From Opitutaceae bacterium (lineage in GTDB: Bacteria; Verrucomicrobiota; Verrucomicrobiia; Opitutales; Opitutaceae), in the NCBI GenBank assembly GCA_016795565.1, contig JAEUGW010000014.1:1-64000 (forward strand): a stretch of DNA of 64,000 bases, in the 5' to 3' direction. The position numbers and the translations under genes are program-made. Of the stretch, positions 6,236 through 15,398 are shown piece by piece (the first letter of the stretch is position 1; each line of letters begins with the position of its first letter). The notes beneath the pieces are model-generated. The model was not told where the DNA came from and did not search any database. It saw only the letters and a list, made by a program, of their open reading frames with translations.

Positions 6236-8881
6236 ATGGTCCGATTCGATAAACCCTGCTTTGCCGTGAAAGGTGCCGTGGAGTATTTCCGCGAGCACCT
6301 GAGCGTCGGCGACTACCTGACGCAGGAAGGTCAGGCCCAGATGACCTGGTTTGGCGCAGGTGCGGAGCGGCTGGGATTGAGCGGCCCTTGTGATCTTGCC
6401 CATTTTGAGAGCCTGGCCCGCGGCTACCACCCTCTGACCGGCCAGAAGCTCATGGCCCGGGACAAGGGCGGCAAGCGGCGGGTCTGTTACTTCGGGCAGG
6501 TTTCCCCGCCCAAGGACGTGTCCCTGCTCTATCTGGTCGGCGGCGACCAGCGGATCGGCGGCTGGTGGCAGGAAGCGGTGGCGGACACCCTGCGGGAAAT
6601 CGAGGCGGTCACCGCCACCCGCGTCCGGCGCGGCGGCGGGAACGGCGACCGGGTCACCGGCAACATGGTGGCCTCCATCGTCACCCACGATGCGAGCCGT
6701 GCCCTCGATCCCCAACTGCACACGCACATCTGCATCATGAACCTGACCTACGATGCGGCGGAAGAGCGCTGGAAAGGCGTCCAGCCCTTCGGGTATTACC
6801 GCCATCAGGGCTATTTCCGGGAGGTCTGCTACAACAAGCTGGCCGCCCAGATGCTCGCCGCCGGCTATGAACTGGAGACTGTGCGCGGCATCGGATTCAA
6901 CGTGAAAGGGGTGCCGGCGGAACTGCGGCAGCGCTTCAGCAAGCGGCGCGGGATGATCCAGAAGCAGGCGGCACGGGTCGGTGCTTCCTCCCAGGATGCC
7001 CTGCAAGCCATCGCGGCGGACAGCCGCGCGGCGAAGTCCCACGCGACCGCGGCCGACTTGCGGGCGGGCTGGCTGCGCGAGGCCGGCGATGGGCTCCAGC
7101 CCCTGCGGGAAGTGGCCGCTCGGGCGAACGGGACCCCGGTGCAGCGGGTCGCAGTCACACCAACGGAAGCCGTCGCATCGGCCGAGGCGCATGTCTTCGA
7201 GCGCCGGTCGGTCGTGGCCGACCGGGTGCTGCTCCGCGAGGCCCTGCTCGCCGGCCGGGGTGATGTCACCTTGGACGACCTCCGGCGGGCCATCGCGGCG
7301 CGGGAACGTTCGAGCGGTTTGATCCGCTCGGGAGAGGAAATTGCCTCCCGCGACAATCTCGAAGCCGAGCGGGAATTCACCGGCTGGGCCAATACCCAGC
7401 TTAACACCTGCGGGCGGATGGGCCGCGTGTCGGCGGAGGTCCGGCTGGATAAAGACCAGGCCAAGGCCGTAGCCGGTGTGTTCGGCTCGTCCTCCCGGCT
7501 CGTGATCCTCCAGGGGGACGCCGGCACCGGCAAGACCGCCTGCCTCAAACCGATTGTGGCGGGCATCGAACAGGCCGGTGGCCGGGTGTTCGGCTGTGCG
7601 CCCTCGTCAGGCGCGGCCGACGTGATGCGCCACGAACTCACCTCGCAGGCGGACACCTTGCAGCAACTGCTCGTCAACGAGTCGTTGCAGGAATCCGTGC
7701 GGGGTCGGGTTCTGGTGGTGGATGAGGCGGGCCTCATGTCGGCGCGGCAGATGCGCGACCTCTGCCGACTGGCCGCCCGTAACGACCACCGGTTGCTCCT
7801 GGTTGGCGACGTGAAGCAGCATTCATCCGTCGAAGCCGGCGATGCACTGCGCTGCTTGCAGGAGTTCGCCCGGGTGCCGGTGCTCCACCTGACGGAAATC
7901 CGTCGCCAGCGGGACCCCGCCTACCGGCAGGCGGTGGCGATGCTGGCCCGGCGTGATGCGTGCGGAGCCTTCCGCGCCTTCGACCGGCTCGGGGCCGTCC
8001 GCGAACTGCCCGACGACGACCGGTTGTGGCAGGCGGCTGCGGCCGACTATGTCCGGACGGTGCGTTCCGGGAAAAGCTGCCTTGCTATCTCCCCAGTCTG
8101 GTCGGAAATCCACCGGTTCACCGGTGCGGTGCGCGAGCAGCTCAAGCTGGCGAAGCTCGTGGCCCGGGAGGAGCGGACGGTGACGACGGTCCAGTCGCTC
8201 CAATGGACGGCCGAGGAGCGCCGCCGGGTGCAAAACTATCAACCGGGGGACGTGCTGACTTTCCATCGCCCGAGCGCAGGATTCCAGAAGGGGGAGACCG
8301 TGAAGGCAGTGCGTCGGGAAGGCAGCAGACTGGTCGTGCGGGACCCGGCGGGCCGGGAGCGGCAGCTCGATCCTCGGACTACGGGCGGGTTTGACGTCGG
8401 ACTCGCCCGTGAGATCGAACTCGCGGTCGGCGACCGGCTGCTCATTCGGGCGAACCTACCGGCGTCCGGGCTCAGGAATGGCGATCTGGTCGAGGTTGCC
8501 GCCTTCGGCGACGACGGGGTCATCACCTGTCGGAATGGACGGGTATTGCCGGCCTCGTTCCGCGACTTCACGCACGGCTACGCGACCACGTCCCACGCCG
8601 CGCAGGGGAAGACCGTGGACCGGGGCATCCTGCTCATGGCGGGCGAAGGCATCGACGCCGGCAACCTGAAGCAGGCGTATGTCTCGAACTCGCGCTTCCG
8701 GGAAAGCCAGATGATCTACACCTCGGACAAGGAGGGTGCCCTAGAGGCCATGCAACGGCCGGCGGACCGGAAGCTGGCGCTGGAAATGGTCGGCGACCAA
8801 CCCCCGCCGGAAGAGTCGCCGCGCCCTTCGTTGCGCGAACGGTTCGGTTTCAGTCCCAAGGCCCCGGCGGTGGCCGCCTGA
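6236..8881 (+). CDS. MobF-family relaxase with C-terminal RecD-like helicase (TrwC/TraI type)
   Basis: The ~881-residue protein starts transfer by nicking oriT and unwinding the strand. The N-terminal relaxase domain begins VRFDKPCFAVKGAVEYF and carries the HUH metal triad in LDPQLHTHICIMN near residue 160. The helicase half has Walker A LQGDAGTGKTACLKP near residue 425, Walker B VVDEAGLMSARQM near 495, and a late UvrD/RecD motif, GYATTSHAAQGKTVDRGI, near 790. The start at 6236 matches where family members begin. An in-frame ATG at 6212 lies inside a repeated motif and is an alternative. It is shorter than F TraI (1,756 aa), close to TrwC (966 aa). Accessory genes follow immediately. Confidence 0.88.
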   Translation: MVRFDKPCFAVKGAVEYFREHLSVGDYLTQEGQAQMTWFGAGAERLGLSGPCDLAHFESLARGYHPLTGQKLMARDKGGKRRVCYFGQVSPPKDVSLLYLVGGDQRIGGWWQEAVADTLREIEAVTATRVRRGGGNGDRVTGNMVASIVTHDASRALDPQLHTHICIMNLTYDAAEERWKGVQPFGYYRHQGYFREVCYNKLAAQMLAAGYELETVRGIGFNVKGVPAELRQRFSKRRGMIQKQAARVGASSQDALQAIAADSRAAKSHATAADLRAGWLREAGDGLQPLREVAARANGTPVQRVAVTPTEAVASAEAHVFERRSVVADRVLLREALLAGRGDVTLDDLRRAIAARERSSGLIRSGEEIASRDNLEAEREFTGWANTQLNTCGRMGRVSAEVRLDKDQAKAVAGVFGSSSRLVILQGDAGTGKTACLKPIVAGIEQAGGRVFGCAPSSGAADVMRHELTSQADTLQQLLVNESLQESVRGRVLVVDEAGLMSARQMRDLCRLAARNDHRLLLVGDVKQHSSVEAGDALRCLQEFARVPVLHLTEIRRQRDPAYRQAVAMLARRDACGAFRAFDRLGAVRELPDDDRLWQAAAADYVRTVRSGKSCLAISPVWSEIHRFTGAVREQLKLAKLVAREERTVTTVQSLQWTAEERRRVQNYQPGDVLTFHRPSAGFQKGETVKAVRREGSRLVVRDPAGRERQLDPRTTGGFDVGLAREIELAVGDRLLIRANLPASGLRNGDLVEVAAFGDDGVITCRNGRVLPASFRDFTHGYATTSHAAQGKTVDRGILLMAGEGIDAGNLKQAYVSNSRFRESQMIYTSDKEGALEAMQRPADRKLALEMVGDQPPPEESPRPSLRERFGFSPKAPAVAA

Positions 8882-8887
8882 CCTGTC

Positions 8888-9238
8888 ATGAGCATTTTGC
8901 ACCAACCCGGCCAGAAGCCGCTCGTGCCGCCCCCGCCGCCGACGTGGGGCGAAGTAGCTCCCGAGAACGAAACGGCCAAGGTGATCCGCTTTGTCCTGGT
9001 GGACCGGGTGGTGACCTTCCCGGTGGCGGAATTGAAACGCTGGGAGCACACGGCGGGCGAACCGGAGGTGCTTTCCATAAGTGTGGGCCGGGAACATGTC
9101 GTCATCGAGGGGACGGAACTCGGGCCGATTCGCGCCGCCCTCGACCTGAAGCGACTCACCGAGGTTCGCGCCAACCACGGGCGCTCCACGGCGCGCCCCG
9201 GTCCACGGGTCCGCCTGATCGCCATTGAAGCCGCATGA
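8888..9238 (+). CDS. Small hypothetical protein of the transfer cluster
   Basis: A 116-residue protein starting six bases after the relaxase stop. The N-terminus is proline-rich (KPLVPPPPPTWGE). The rest alternates short strands and helices (residues about 30-95). No known domain is evident. Tight spacing on both sides puts it in the same transcript as the relaxase and the methyltransferase-helicase. Confidence 0.6.
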   Translation: MSILHQPGQKPLVPPPPPTWGEVAPENETAKVIRFVLVDRVVTFPVAELKRWEHTAGEPEVLSISVGREHVVIEGTELGPIRAALDLKRLTEVRANHGRSTARPGPRVRLIAIEAA

Positions 9239-9241
9239 CGC

Positions 9242-12200
9242 ATGGCGCAAAAGAAACAAACCGAACAGCTCGATTTCCTCGGGCACCTGACCCATGAGCG
9301 AACTCCTGATCTACGGCCGGATGGCGGAAAAACACTGGCGGGAACACCGCCCGCGGATGGTGGCGGAGCTGGAGGCGGAGAACCGCCTGCAGGCGGCGCT
9401 CTTGGACGCGCAGGAACAGACGACCGCGGACATGGAGCGGCTGATCCGGCACTTCACGCGGCAGGGGTTGACGCCGCAGCAGGCGCACGACCAGGCGTGG
9501 GAACTCGTCCGGGAGAAATACATCCTCCTGCCGCCGGAAGCGAAGGAGTAGTCCGCAACGGGGCCAACTACCGGATCACGGATGCCGACCGGCTGGGCGA
9601 AGGACCGTTGCGCCGGAAGTTCGAGCAGAACGTCGCCGCCCTCGAACTGCTGTTCCATATCGAGGCCGAACGCCGCGGGGCGACGGACGCGGAGAAGGCG
9701 GTCCTCGTCAAATACACCGGCTGGGGCGGTTTGCCGCAGGTATTCGCGACTCCGGCCGAGGCTCCGGGCTGGGAGAAGGAGCAGAAGCGACTGAAGGAAC
9801 TGCTCGACCCGGCGAGTCTCGACTCGGCGCGCGCGACCGTTCTCAACGCCCATTACACTTCCCCCACGGTCATCCGGGCGATGTATGCCGCCGTCCGCCG
9901 GCTCGGGTTCACGCATGGTCGCGTGCTGGAGCCCGCGTGCGGACTCGGTCACTTCTTCGGCCTGATGCCGGAGGAGATGGCCGCCCGTTCGCAGCTCACC
10001 GGCGTCGAAATCGACCGCGTCACGGCCCGGTTGACCGCCTTGCTTTATCCCGACGCGGCGATTCACGCCCAGCCGTTCGAGGAAACGACGCTTCCGACCA
10101 ACAGCTTCGACCTGGCGATTTCCAATGTGCCCTTCGGCGATTACTCACCTTTCGACCCGAAGCTCAACCGCCGGAAATTCAAGATTCACGACTACTTTTT
10201 CGTCGCGGCGGCGGAACGGGTGCGGGCGGGCGGACTCATCGCCTTCATCACCACGCGCGGCACGCTCGACAAGCAGTATCCCTACCTGCGCGAAGCAGTC
10301 GCACAGCAATGCGACCTGGTGGCAGCGATCCGGCTGCCGAACACCGCTTTCAAGAAGAATGCCAACACGGAGGTCACGACCGACATTGTGATCCTGCGCA
10401 AACGGGCAGCGGGAGAGAAACCGGCCGGGCCGGCGTGGCAGGAAAGCCGACCCATACCGGGTGGCACGGAAGAAAAACCGATCTTCCTCAACGAGTATTA
10501 CCATGAGCGTCCGGCCATGATGCTCGGCAAGCTGGTGCAGGTGGAGCACGGGATGTATGGCCGCGATGAGGTCACGCTTGAGCCGGACGGCCGGGATTTG
10601 GGCGAGGCGCTGGCCGGTGCAGTCGCGGCCTTGCCCGAAAACATCTACCAGCCGCTCACGGAAGCCCAGGCAGCGGCCCAACGGCAGACCATCCCGGTGC
10701 CGGCGGGAGTAAAGCCCAATGCCTACGTGCTGACCGATCACGGCGGAGGCGGCATTGCCGTTCGCGAAGGCGACGAGCTGCGGTTGCTGACAGAACTTTC
10801 GCCCATGACCGCGCGGCGCATCCGCCGGCTGATCCATGTGCGGGATGCGGCCCGTGAGTGCTTGCAGTCGCAGGTTGCGGACCGACCTGAACCGGAACTC
10901 GCCGCCGCTCGGTTCAAGCTGAATCAGGTGTATGACTACTTCGTCGGGCAATTCGGGCCAATTTCGCAGCCGGCCAACTCGCGGGTGTTCGCGGGAGATC
11001 CCGACCTGCCGTTGCTGCTCTCCTTGGAGAACTACGATGAGGCCAGCAACACAGCCGCGAAGACCGCCATCTTCCGGGAGCGCACGATCCAGCGCCGGGT
11101 GGCGGTGACGAGCGTGGGCGGGGCCAAGGAAGCTTTGGTTGTCACCCTGAGCGAACGGGGCCGGGTGGACCTTGAGCACATCAGCCGGCTCCTCGGAAAA
11201 CCCGAGGCGGAATTCCTGCCCGAGTTGCAAGGGGCGATCTTCCACAACCCGGTGACCAAGCGCTGGGAGACCGACGACGAATACCTCTCTGGCAATGTCC
11301 GGGAGAAGCTCGCCGTAGCGGAGCGGGTCGTCCGGGAGGACGAGCGCTACCGGCTCAATGCCGAGGCACTGCGGCAGGTCCAGCCGGCGGACCTGAAGGC
11401 GACGGAAATCGACGCCCGGCTGGGGGCGGCGTGGATTCCGGCGGAAGACATCGTGGCGTTTGGGCAGGAGATTCTGCGGGTTCACGGCCCCCACGATGTG
11501 CGGGTCCGTCATGTGCCACAGTTCGCCCTGTGGACGGTCGAGGTCAGTCACTATGCCAAGACCGGCGTGGCCAACAAAAGCGAATGGGGCACGGTCCGGG
11601 TGGCCGCACACGAGTTGCTGGAGGCGGCGCTCAACCTGCGCACGCCGACCGTTTACGACTACGACGAGGAGAAAAAACCGCACGTCAACGCGGTGGCCAC
11701 GGAAGCCGCCCGCGAAAAACAGCAGAAGATCAAAGACCGGTTTGCCGAGTGGATCTGGCAGGACGACACCCGGCGGGAGCGGCTCGTGGCCTTCTACAAC
11801 CGCGAATACAACCACACCCGGTTGCGGATTTTCAGCGGCGAGCACCTGACGCTGCCGGGAGCGAGCCCGACGATCTCGTTGCGCCCCCACCAGAAGGCGG
11901 GCGTCTGGCGCATCCTGCAAACGCCCAATGCGCTGCTGGCTCACGTCGTCGGGGCGGGCAAGACGTTCACGATGGCCGCCGCTGCGATGGAGTTGAAGCG
12001 GTTGGGTTTGGCGCGGAAGCCCATGTTCGTCGTCCCGAATCACATGCTCGGGCAGTTCAGCACCGAATTGCTGGCACTCTATCCGGGGGCCAACGTGCTG
12101 GTCGCCGGGAAGGACGATTTCGCGAGCGCCCGCCGCCGTGAGTTGATGAGCCGCATCGCCACCAATAATTGGGATGCGGTCATCGTGACGCATTCCGGGT

Positions 12201-15034
12201 TCGAGCGCCTGCCAATGTCCGAGCGGGCGCAGAAAGAATTCCTAACCGAGCAACTGGTCGAGCTGGAGGAGTGCATCCGGGAACAGAAGGGCAAGATCAG
12301 CGGTTCTGGGGATACCCGGATGGTGAAGCAGCTGGAGCGGGCGAAGAAGAAGCTGGAAGGGAAAATCAAGACGATGGCGGCGGTGCACCGGAAGGACGAC
12401 ACGCTCACTTTCGAGGAGATTGGCGTGGACCGTCTCTTCATCGACGAAGCCCAGGCGTTCAAGAATCTGTTCTACGTCACGAAGATGACACGGGTGGCCG
12501 GGCTGCCGCAGACCGCCTCGGAGCGGGCGTTCGACATGTTCCTCAAGGTCCAGCACGTTCAGCGGATGAACGGTGGCGCGGGTGTCGTGTTCGCCACGGG
12601 CACGCCGGTGACGAACACCATGGCGGAGATGTTCACCATGCAGCGTTACCTCCAGATGGATGTGCTGCGCCGGCAGCACCTGCAGCATTTCGATGCCTGG
12701 AGTGGCTCGTTTGGCGAAACCGTGTCGGCGATGGAGTTGGCTCCGGATGGCGCCGGCTACCGGCTCAACACCCGCTTTGCCCGGTTCGTGAATGTCCCGG
12801 AATTGATGCACCTGTTCCGGCAGACTGCGGATGTCCAGACCGCGGACATGCTCAAGCTACCGGTGCCGGAACTGGAGGGAGGCAAGCCGCAGGTCATCCG
12901 GGCACCCGCGACGCCGGAGCTGAAGGCTTTCGTCCAGTCCCTGGCCAAGCGGGCGGAGAAACTGAAGACCGGTCTCGTTGATCCGAAGGTGGACAACATG
13001 CTCAAGATCACCGGCGAGGGTCGCAAGGCGGCGCTCGACCTGCGGCTCATGCGCCCGGCCACGCCCGATCATCCTGAGTCGAAGGCCAACCTCGCCGTCC
13101 GGGAGATTCACAAAATTTGGCAGGCGACGGGCGAGCAGCGGCTGACGCAGATGGTGTTCTGCGACCTGTCCACCCCGAAGGTCGAGGGGCGCGGGCTGTC
13201 GGTCTATCAGGACATCAAGGCGAAGCTGGTCGCGCTGGGCGTGCCGGCCGACGAAATCCAGTTCATCCAGGATCACGATTCCGATGCAGCGAAGACGTCG
13301 CTTTTCAAGGACGTCCGCAGCGGCCGGGTCCGTATCCTCATGGGGTCAACCCAGAAGATGGGAGCCGGGACCAACGTGCAGGCGAAACTGGTGGCGCTGC
13401 ATCACCTCGAAGCGCCGTGGCGGCCGGCGGACATCGAGCAGCGTGAGGGCCGCATCCGCCGGCAGGGCAACACCAACGCCACCGTCAAAATCTTCCGCTA
13501 CGTCACCGAAGGGAGCTTCGACGCCTACATGTGGCAGACCCTCGAAACGAAGGCCAAATTCATCTCCCAGGTGATGACGGGCGAAACGACGGCCCGGCGC
13601 ATCGAGGATTTGGACGCACCGGCCCTGACGTATGCGGAGGTCAAGGCCATCGCTTCCGGCAATCCGATGATTGTGGAGAAAGCGAAGGTGGATGCGGAGG
13701 TCATGAAACTCGCGCGGCTCCGGGCCGAGCACGCGGAAAGCCAATTCTCCCACCGGGGCCGGTTGCGGGTGATGGAGCAGGATGTGGCCCGGCTGGAACG
13801 ACAGTTGGTCGCCACCGACAAGGACGTCGCTGCGCGCCAGGACACTCAAGGCGACAAGTTCAGGATCGTGCTCGACGGTCAGATCTTCACCGACCGGGTG
13901 AAGGCGGGGTCGGCTCTGATCTATCTGGTGGAGGATCATCGCACCGACCACTTGTTGGGCCGGCCGTCGCCCGCCGTGTTGGGCGAGTTTGCGGGCTTCA
14001 AACTCGAATATCGCTCAACTCTGGCGGACAAGGTGACGCTGCGCGGGGCCTCGGAATATGTTGCCAGCGTGTCACCGTCCCCGGTCGGCACGATCAGTTC
14101 GCTGGAGCATGCAGCCAGGTCGGTGGAGGATCAGATCGAGCGCACACGGCAGGAACTCGCCCGGACGAAAAAGGACTTGGGAGAATTGTCCAAGCTGGCC
14201 GGCGGAGTGTGGGAGCACGAGGAACACTACCGCTCGCTCGTCAAGCGGCAGGCGGAATTGGTGGACGCATTGGACCTGACGAAGAATCAGGCCGCCGCAC
14301 AACTGGCCACGGAAACAGAGGAGACGGAAACGGTCGCCAGTTCGACCCCAGCGGAAGAAGTGTCCGAGGATGTCAGGATGGAAACGGACGCGCCATCGAC
14401 GAGGCAGGCTCCAGTAGAGGCGTCTGCCCCGGAGTTGATGACGCCACAGCAATTCAAGGCCGCGGGACTCGGACCGGCCAACGATGCGATCATCCTGCAG
14501 GCCGCCCGCCAGCACAAGCCGGTCTCGGCGCAGGCCGTGGATGAATACAATTTGAAGCACTCGCTTCCGCGAGGCTATGAGCGGGACGGCGACCGCTTCG
14601 TGTTCAATAGGCCAACGGCCGCTCCAGTGAAGCCGGCTAAGACTTTGAAGGGGCAAATTTCACCGAAGTCCGCCCCAGCATTAATGACCCCGGCGGAGGC
14701 GCGAACAGCCGTCATAGTCAGCCTCTCGGGCAAGGATGCCTGGGCCAGGTTTCCCGGAAGAGAGCGCTGGCTGTCTCCCGGATCGAAGAAAAGAGAGCTG
14801 GCCATCGAGCGGGCGCATCGGGGTGAGATTGCCCGCGCCTTGGAAGCCGGTGAGCCGGTTTCAGCTACTGCGGTCACGACCTACAAGATAAGGATGCCGG
14901 CCGGCTATGAGAAGGAGGGCGACCGGTTTGTATCGACAGGAGCCGGGGAAACTCGGACGGAAACCGCTGCAACTTCAGTTGCGACTGCACGCGTTGGCGC
15001 TCGCAATTCTAGTCAACCGAGAGTGGCCGCATGA
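9242..15034 (+). CDS. Giant methyltransferase-SNF2 helicase polyvalent protein
   Basis: This 1,930-codon frame has an N6-adenine methyltransferase domain with motif I LEPACGLGHFFGLM near residue 228 and motif IV SNVPFGDY near 293. An SNF2-type helicase follows: Walker A AHVVGAGKTFTM near 900, DEAQ box LFIDEAQAFKN near 1066, FATGTPVTNTM near 1118 and QREGRIRRQGNTN near 1400. The tail holds coiled coils and two related modules ending GYERDGDRFVF (~1785) and GYEKEGDRFVS (~1897). Such polyvalent proteins travel in mobile DNA and are thought to protect it during entry. Residues about 19-102 are Gly/Pro-rich and antiparallel in character to normal coding: another frame, 9294-9551, carries the codon bias there. 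The true start is therefore unresolved. Confidence 0.75.
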   Translation: MAQKKQTEQLDFLGHLTHERTPDLRPDGGKTLAGTPPADGGGAGGGEPPAGGALGRAGTDDRGHGAADPALHAAGVDAAAGARPGVGTRPGEIHPPAAGSEGVVRNGANYRITDADRLGEGPLRRKFEQNVAALELLFHIEAERRGATDAEKAVLVKYTGWGGLPQVFATPAEAPGWEKEQKRLKELLDPASLDSARATVLNAHYTSPTVIRAMYAAVRRLGFTHGRVLEPACGLGHFFGLMPEEMAARSQLTGVEIDRVTARLTALLYPDAAIHAQPFEETTLPTNSFDLAISNVPFGDYSPFDPKLNRRKFKIHDYFFVAAAERVRAGGLIAFITTRGTLDKQYPYLREAVAQQCDLVAAIRLPNTAFKKNANTEVTTDIVILRKRAAGEKPAGPAWQESRPIPGGTEEKPIFLNEYYHERPAMMLGKLVQVEHGMYGRDEVTLEPDGRDLGEALAGAVAALPENIYQPLTEAQAAAQRQTIPVPAGVKPNAYVLTDHGGGGIAVREGDELRLLTELSPMTARRIRRLIHVRDAARECLQSQVADRPEPELAAARFKLNQVYDYFVGQFGPISQPANSRVFAGDPDLPLLLSLENYDEASNTAAKTAIFRERTIQRRVAVTSVGGAKEALVVTLSERGRVDLEHISRLLGKPEAEFLPELQGAIFHNPVTKRWETDDEYLSGNVREKLAVAERVVREDERYRLNAEALRQVQPADLKATEIDARLGAAWIPAEDIVAFGQEILRVHGPHDVRVRHVPQFALWTVEVSHYAKTGVANKSEWGTVRVAAHELLEAALNLRTPTVYDYDEEKKPHVNAVATEAAREKQQKIKDRFAEWIWQDDTRRERLVAFYNREYNHTRLRIFSGEHLTLPGASPTISLRPHQKAGVWRILQTPNALLAHVVGAGKTFTMAAAAMELKRLGLARKPMFVVPNHMLGQFSTELLALYPGANVLVAGKDDFASARRRELMSRIATNNWDAVIVTHSGFERLPMSERAQKEFLTEQLVELEECIREQKGKISGSGDTRMVKQLERAKKKLEGKIKTMAAVHRKDDTLTFEEIGVDRLFIDEAQAFKNLFYVTKMTRVAGLPQTASERAFDMFLKVQHVQRMNGGAGVVFATGTPVTNTMAEMFTMQRYLQMDVLRRQHLQHFDAWSGSFGETVSAMELAPDGAGYRLNTRFARFVNVPELMHLFRQTADVQTADMLKLPVPELEGGKPQVIRAPATPELKAFVQSLAKRAEKLKTGLVDPKVDNMLKITGEGRKAALDLRLMRPATPDHPESKANLAVREIHKIWQATGEQRLTQMVFCDLSTPKVEGRGLSVYQDIKAKLVALGVPADEIQFIQDHDSDAAKTSLFKDVRSGRVRILMGSTQKMGAGTNVQAKLVALHHLEAPWRPADIEQREGRIRRQGNTNATVKIFRYVTEGSFDAYMWQTLETKAKFISQVMTGETTARRIEDLDAPALTYAEVKAIASGNPMIVEKAKVDAEVMKLARLRAEHAESQFSHRGRLRVMEQDVARLERQLVATDKDVAARQDTQGDKFRIVLDGQIFTDRVKAGSALIYLVEDHRTDHLLGRPSPAVLGEFAGFKLEYRSTLADKVTLRGASEYVASVSPSPVGTISSLEHAARSVEDQIERTRQELARTKKDLGELSKLAGGVWEHEEHYRSLVKRQAELVDALDLTKNQAAAQLATETEETETVASSTPAEEVSEDVRMETDAPSTRQAPVEASAPELMTPQQFKAAGLGPANDAIILQAARQHKPVSAQAVDEYNLKHSLPRGYERDGDRFVFNRPTAAPVKPAKTLKGQISPKSAPALMTPAEARTAVIVSLSGKDAWARFPGRERWLSPGSKKRELAIERAHRGEIARALEAGEPVSATAVTTYKIRMPAGYEKEGDRFVSTGAGETRTETAATSVATARVGARNSSQPRVAA
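9294..9551 (+). CDS. TnpV-like small protein overlapping the polyvalent reading frame
   Basis: The 85-residue product contains RMAEKHWREHRPRMVAELEA, a central helical region and WELVREKYILLP, a layout like TnpV-type proteins of mobile elements. It starts just after an in-frame TGA (9288-9290). Its codons have the GC-rich third positions of true genes here, whereas the overlapping larger frame does not over this interval. Its stop, TAG at 9549-9551, coincides with the first recognisable residues of the large methyltransferase-helicase (VRNGANYRITDADRL). Either the two are dual-coded, or the large protein is made by reinitiation or frameshift. Function of TnpV is unknown. Confidence 0.6.
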   Translation: MSELLIYGRMAEKHWREHRPRMVAELEAENRLQAALLDAQEQTTADMERLIRHFTRQGLTPQQAHDQAWELVREKYILLPPEAKE

Positions 15035-15381
15035 CGCTCTCACGCGAAGAACGTCTACACGGCGTCGCCGCCTTGATTCTCAGGTCCGCGCGGCGTTACT
15101 GGACCGCAGTCGATGCTGGAGAATTACCGCTGCCACCGGAATTCGTGGAGACGTCTGATATGGTTCCGGGCGAGCCGATGGACGACAGCCGCCGGATTTT
15201 GGACTACCTCAATCGCCGGGGGGCTGCGGCCCCAAAGGACATCCGCCTGGCACTCGGTCTGTCGCGAGCCACCGCGCAACGACGGCTAGCGCAGCTCGCG
15301 CGGGAGGGGCAAATCGTCCCGCAAGGTCAGACCCAGGCACTGCTGTATTTGCTCAGTTCAAAGCCCAATGGGTTGTCCTGA
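15031..15381 (+). CDS. Winged-helix DNA-binding protein
   Basis: A 116-residue protein overlapping the end of the giant gene by four bases (ATGA), so coupled to it. Residues about 50-105 form a winged helix-turn-helix: DSRRILDYLNRRGAAAPKDI, then ALGLSRATAQRRLAQLAREG, then a short beta wing ending ALLYLLSS. The N-terminal half is helical and unassigned. It may regulate the element's own genes or assist recombination. It converges with the serine recombinase, 17 bases away. Confidence 0.65.
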   Translation: MTLSREERLHGVAALILRSARRYWTAVDAGELPLPPEFVETSDMVPGEPMDDSRRILDYLNRRGAAAPKDIRLALGLSRATAQRRLAQLAREGQIVPQGQTQALLYLLSSKPNGLS

Positions 15382-15398
15382 CGTAACCCTTGACGCCA

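Noticed and set aside
10145..12193. 682-codon minus frame inside the giant methyltransferase-helicase gene
   Set aside because: The + strand product carries the methyltransferase and helicase motifs; the antisense translation is featureless.
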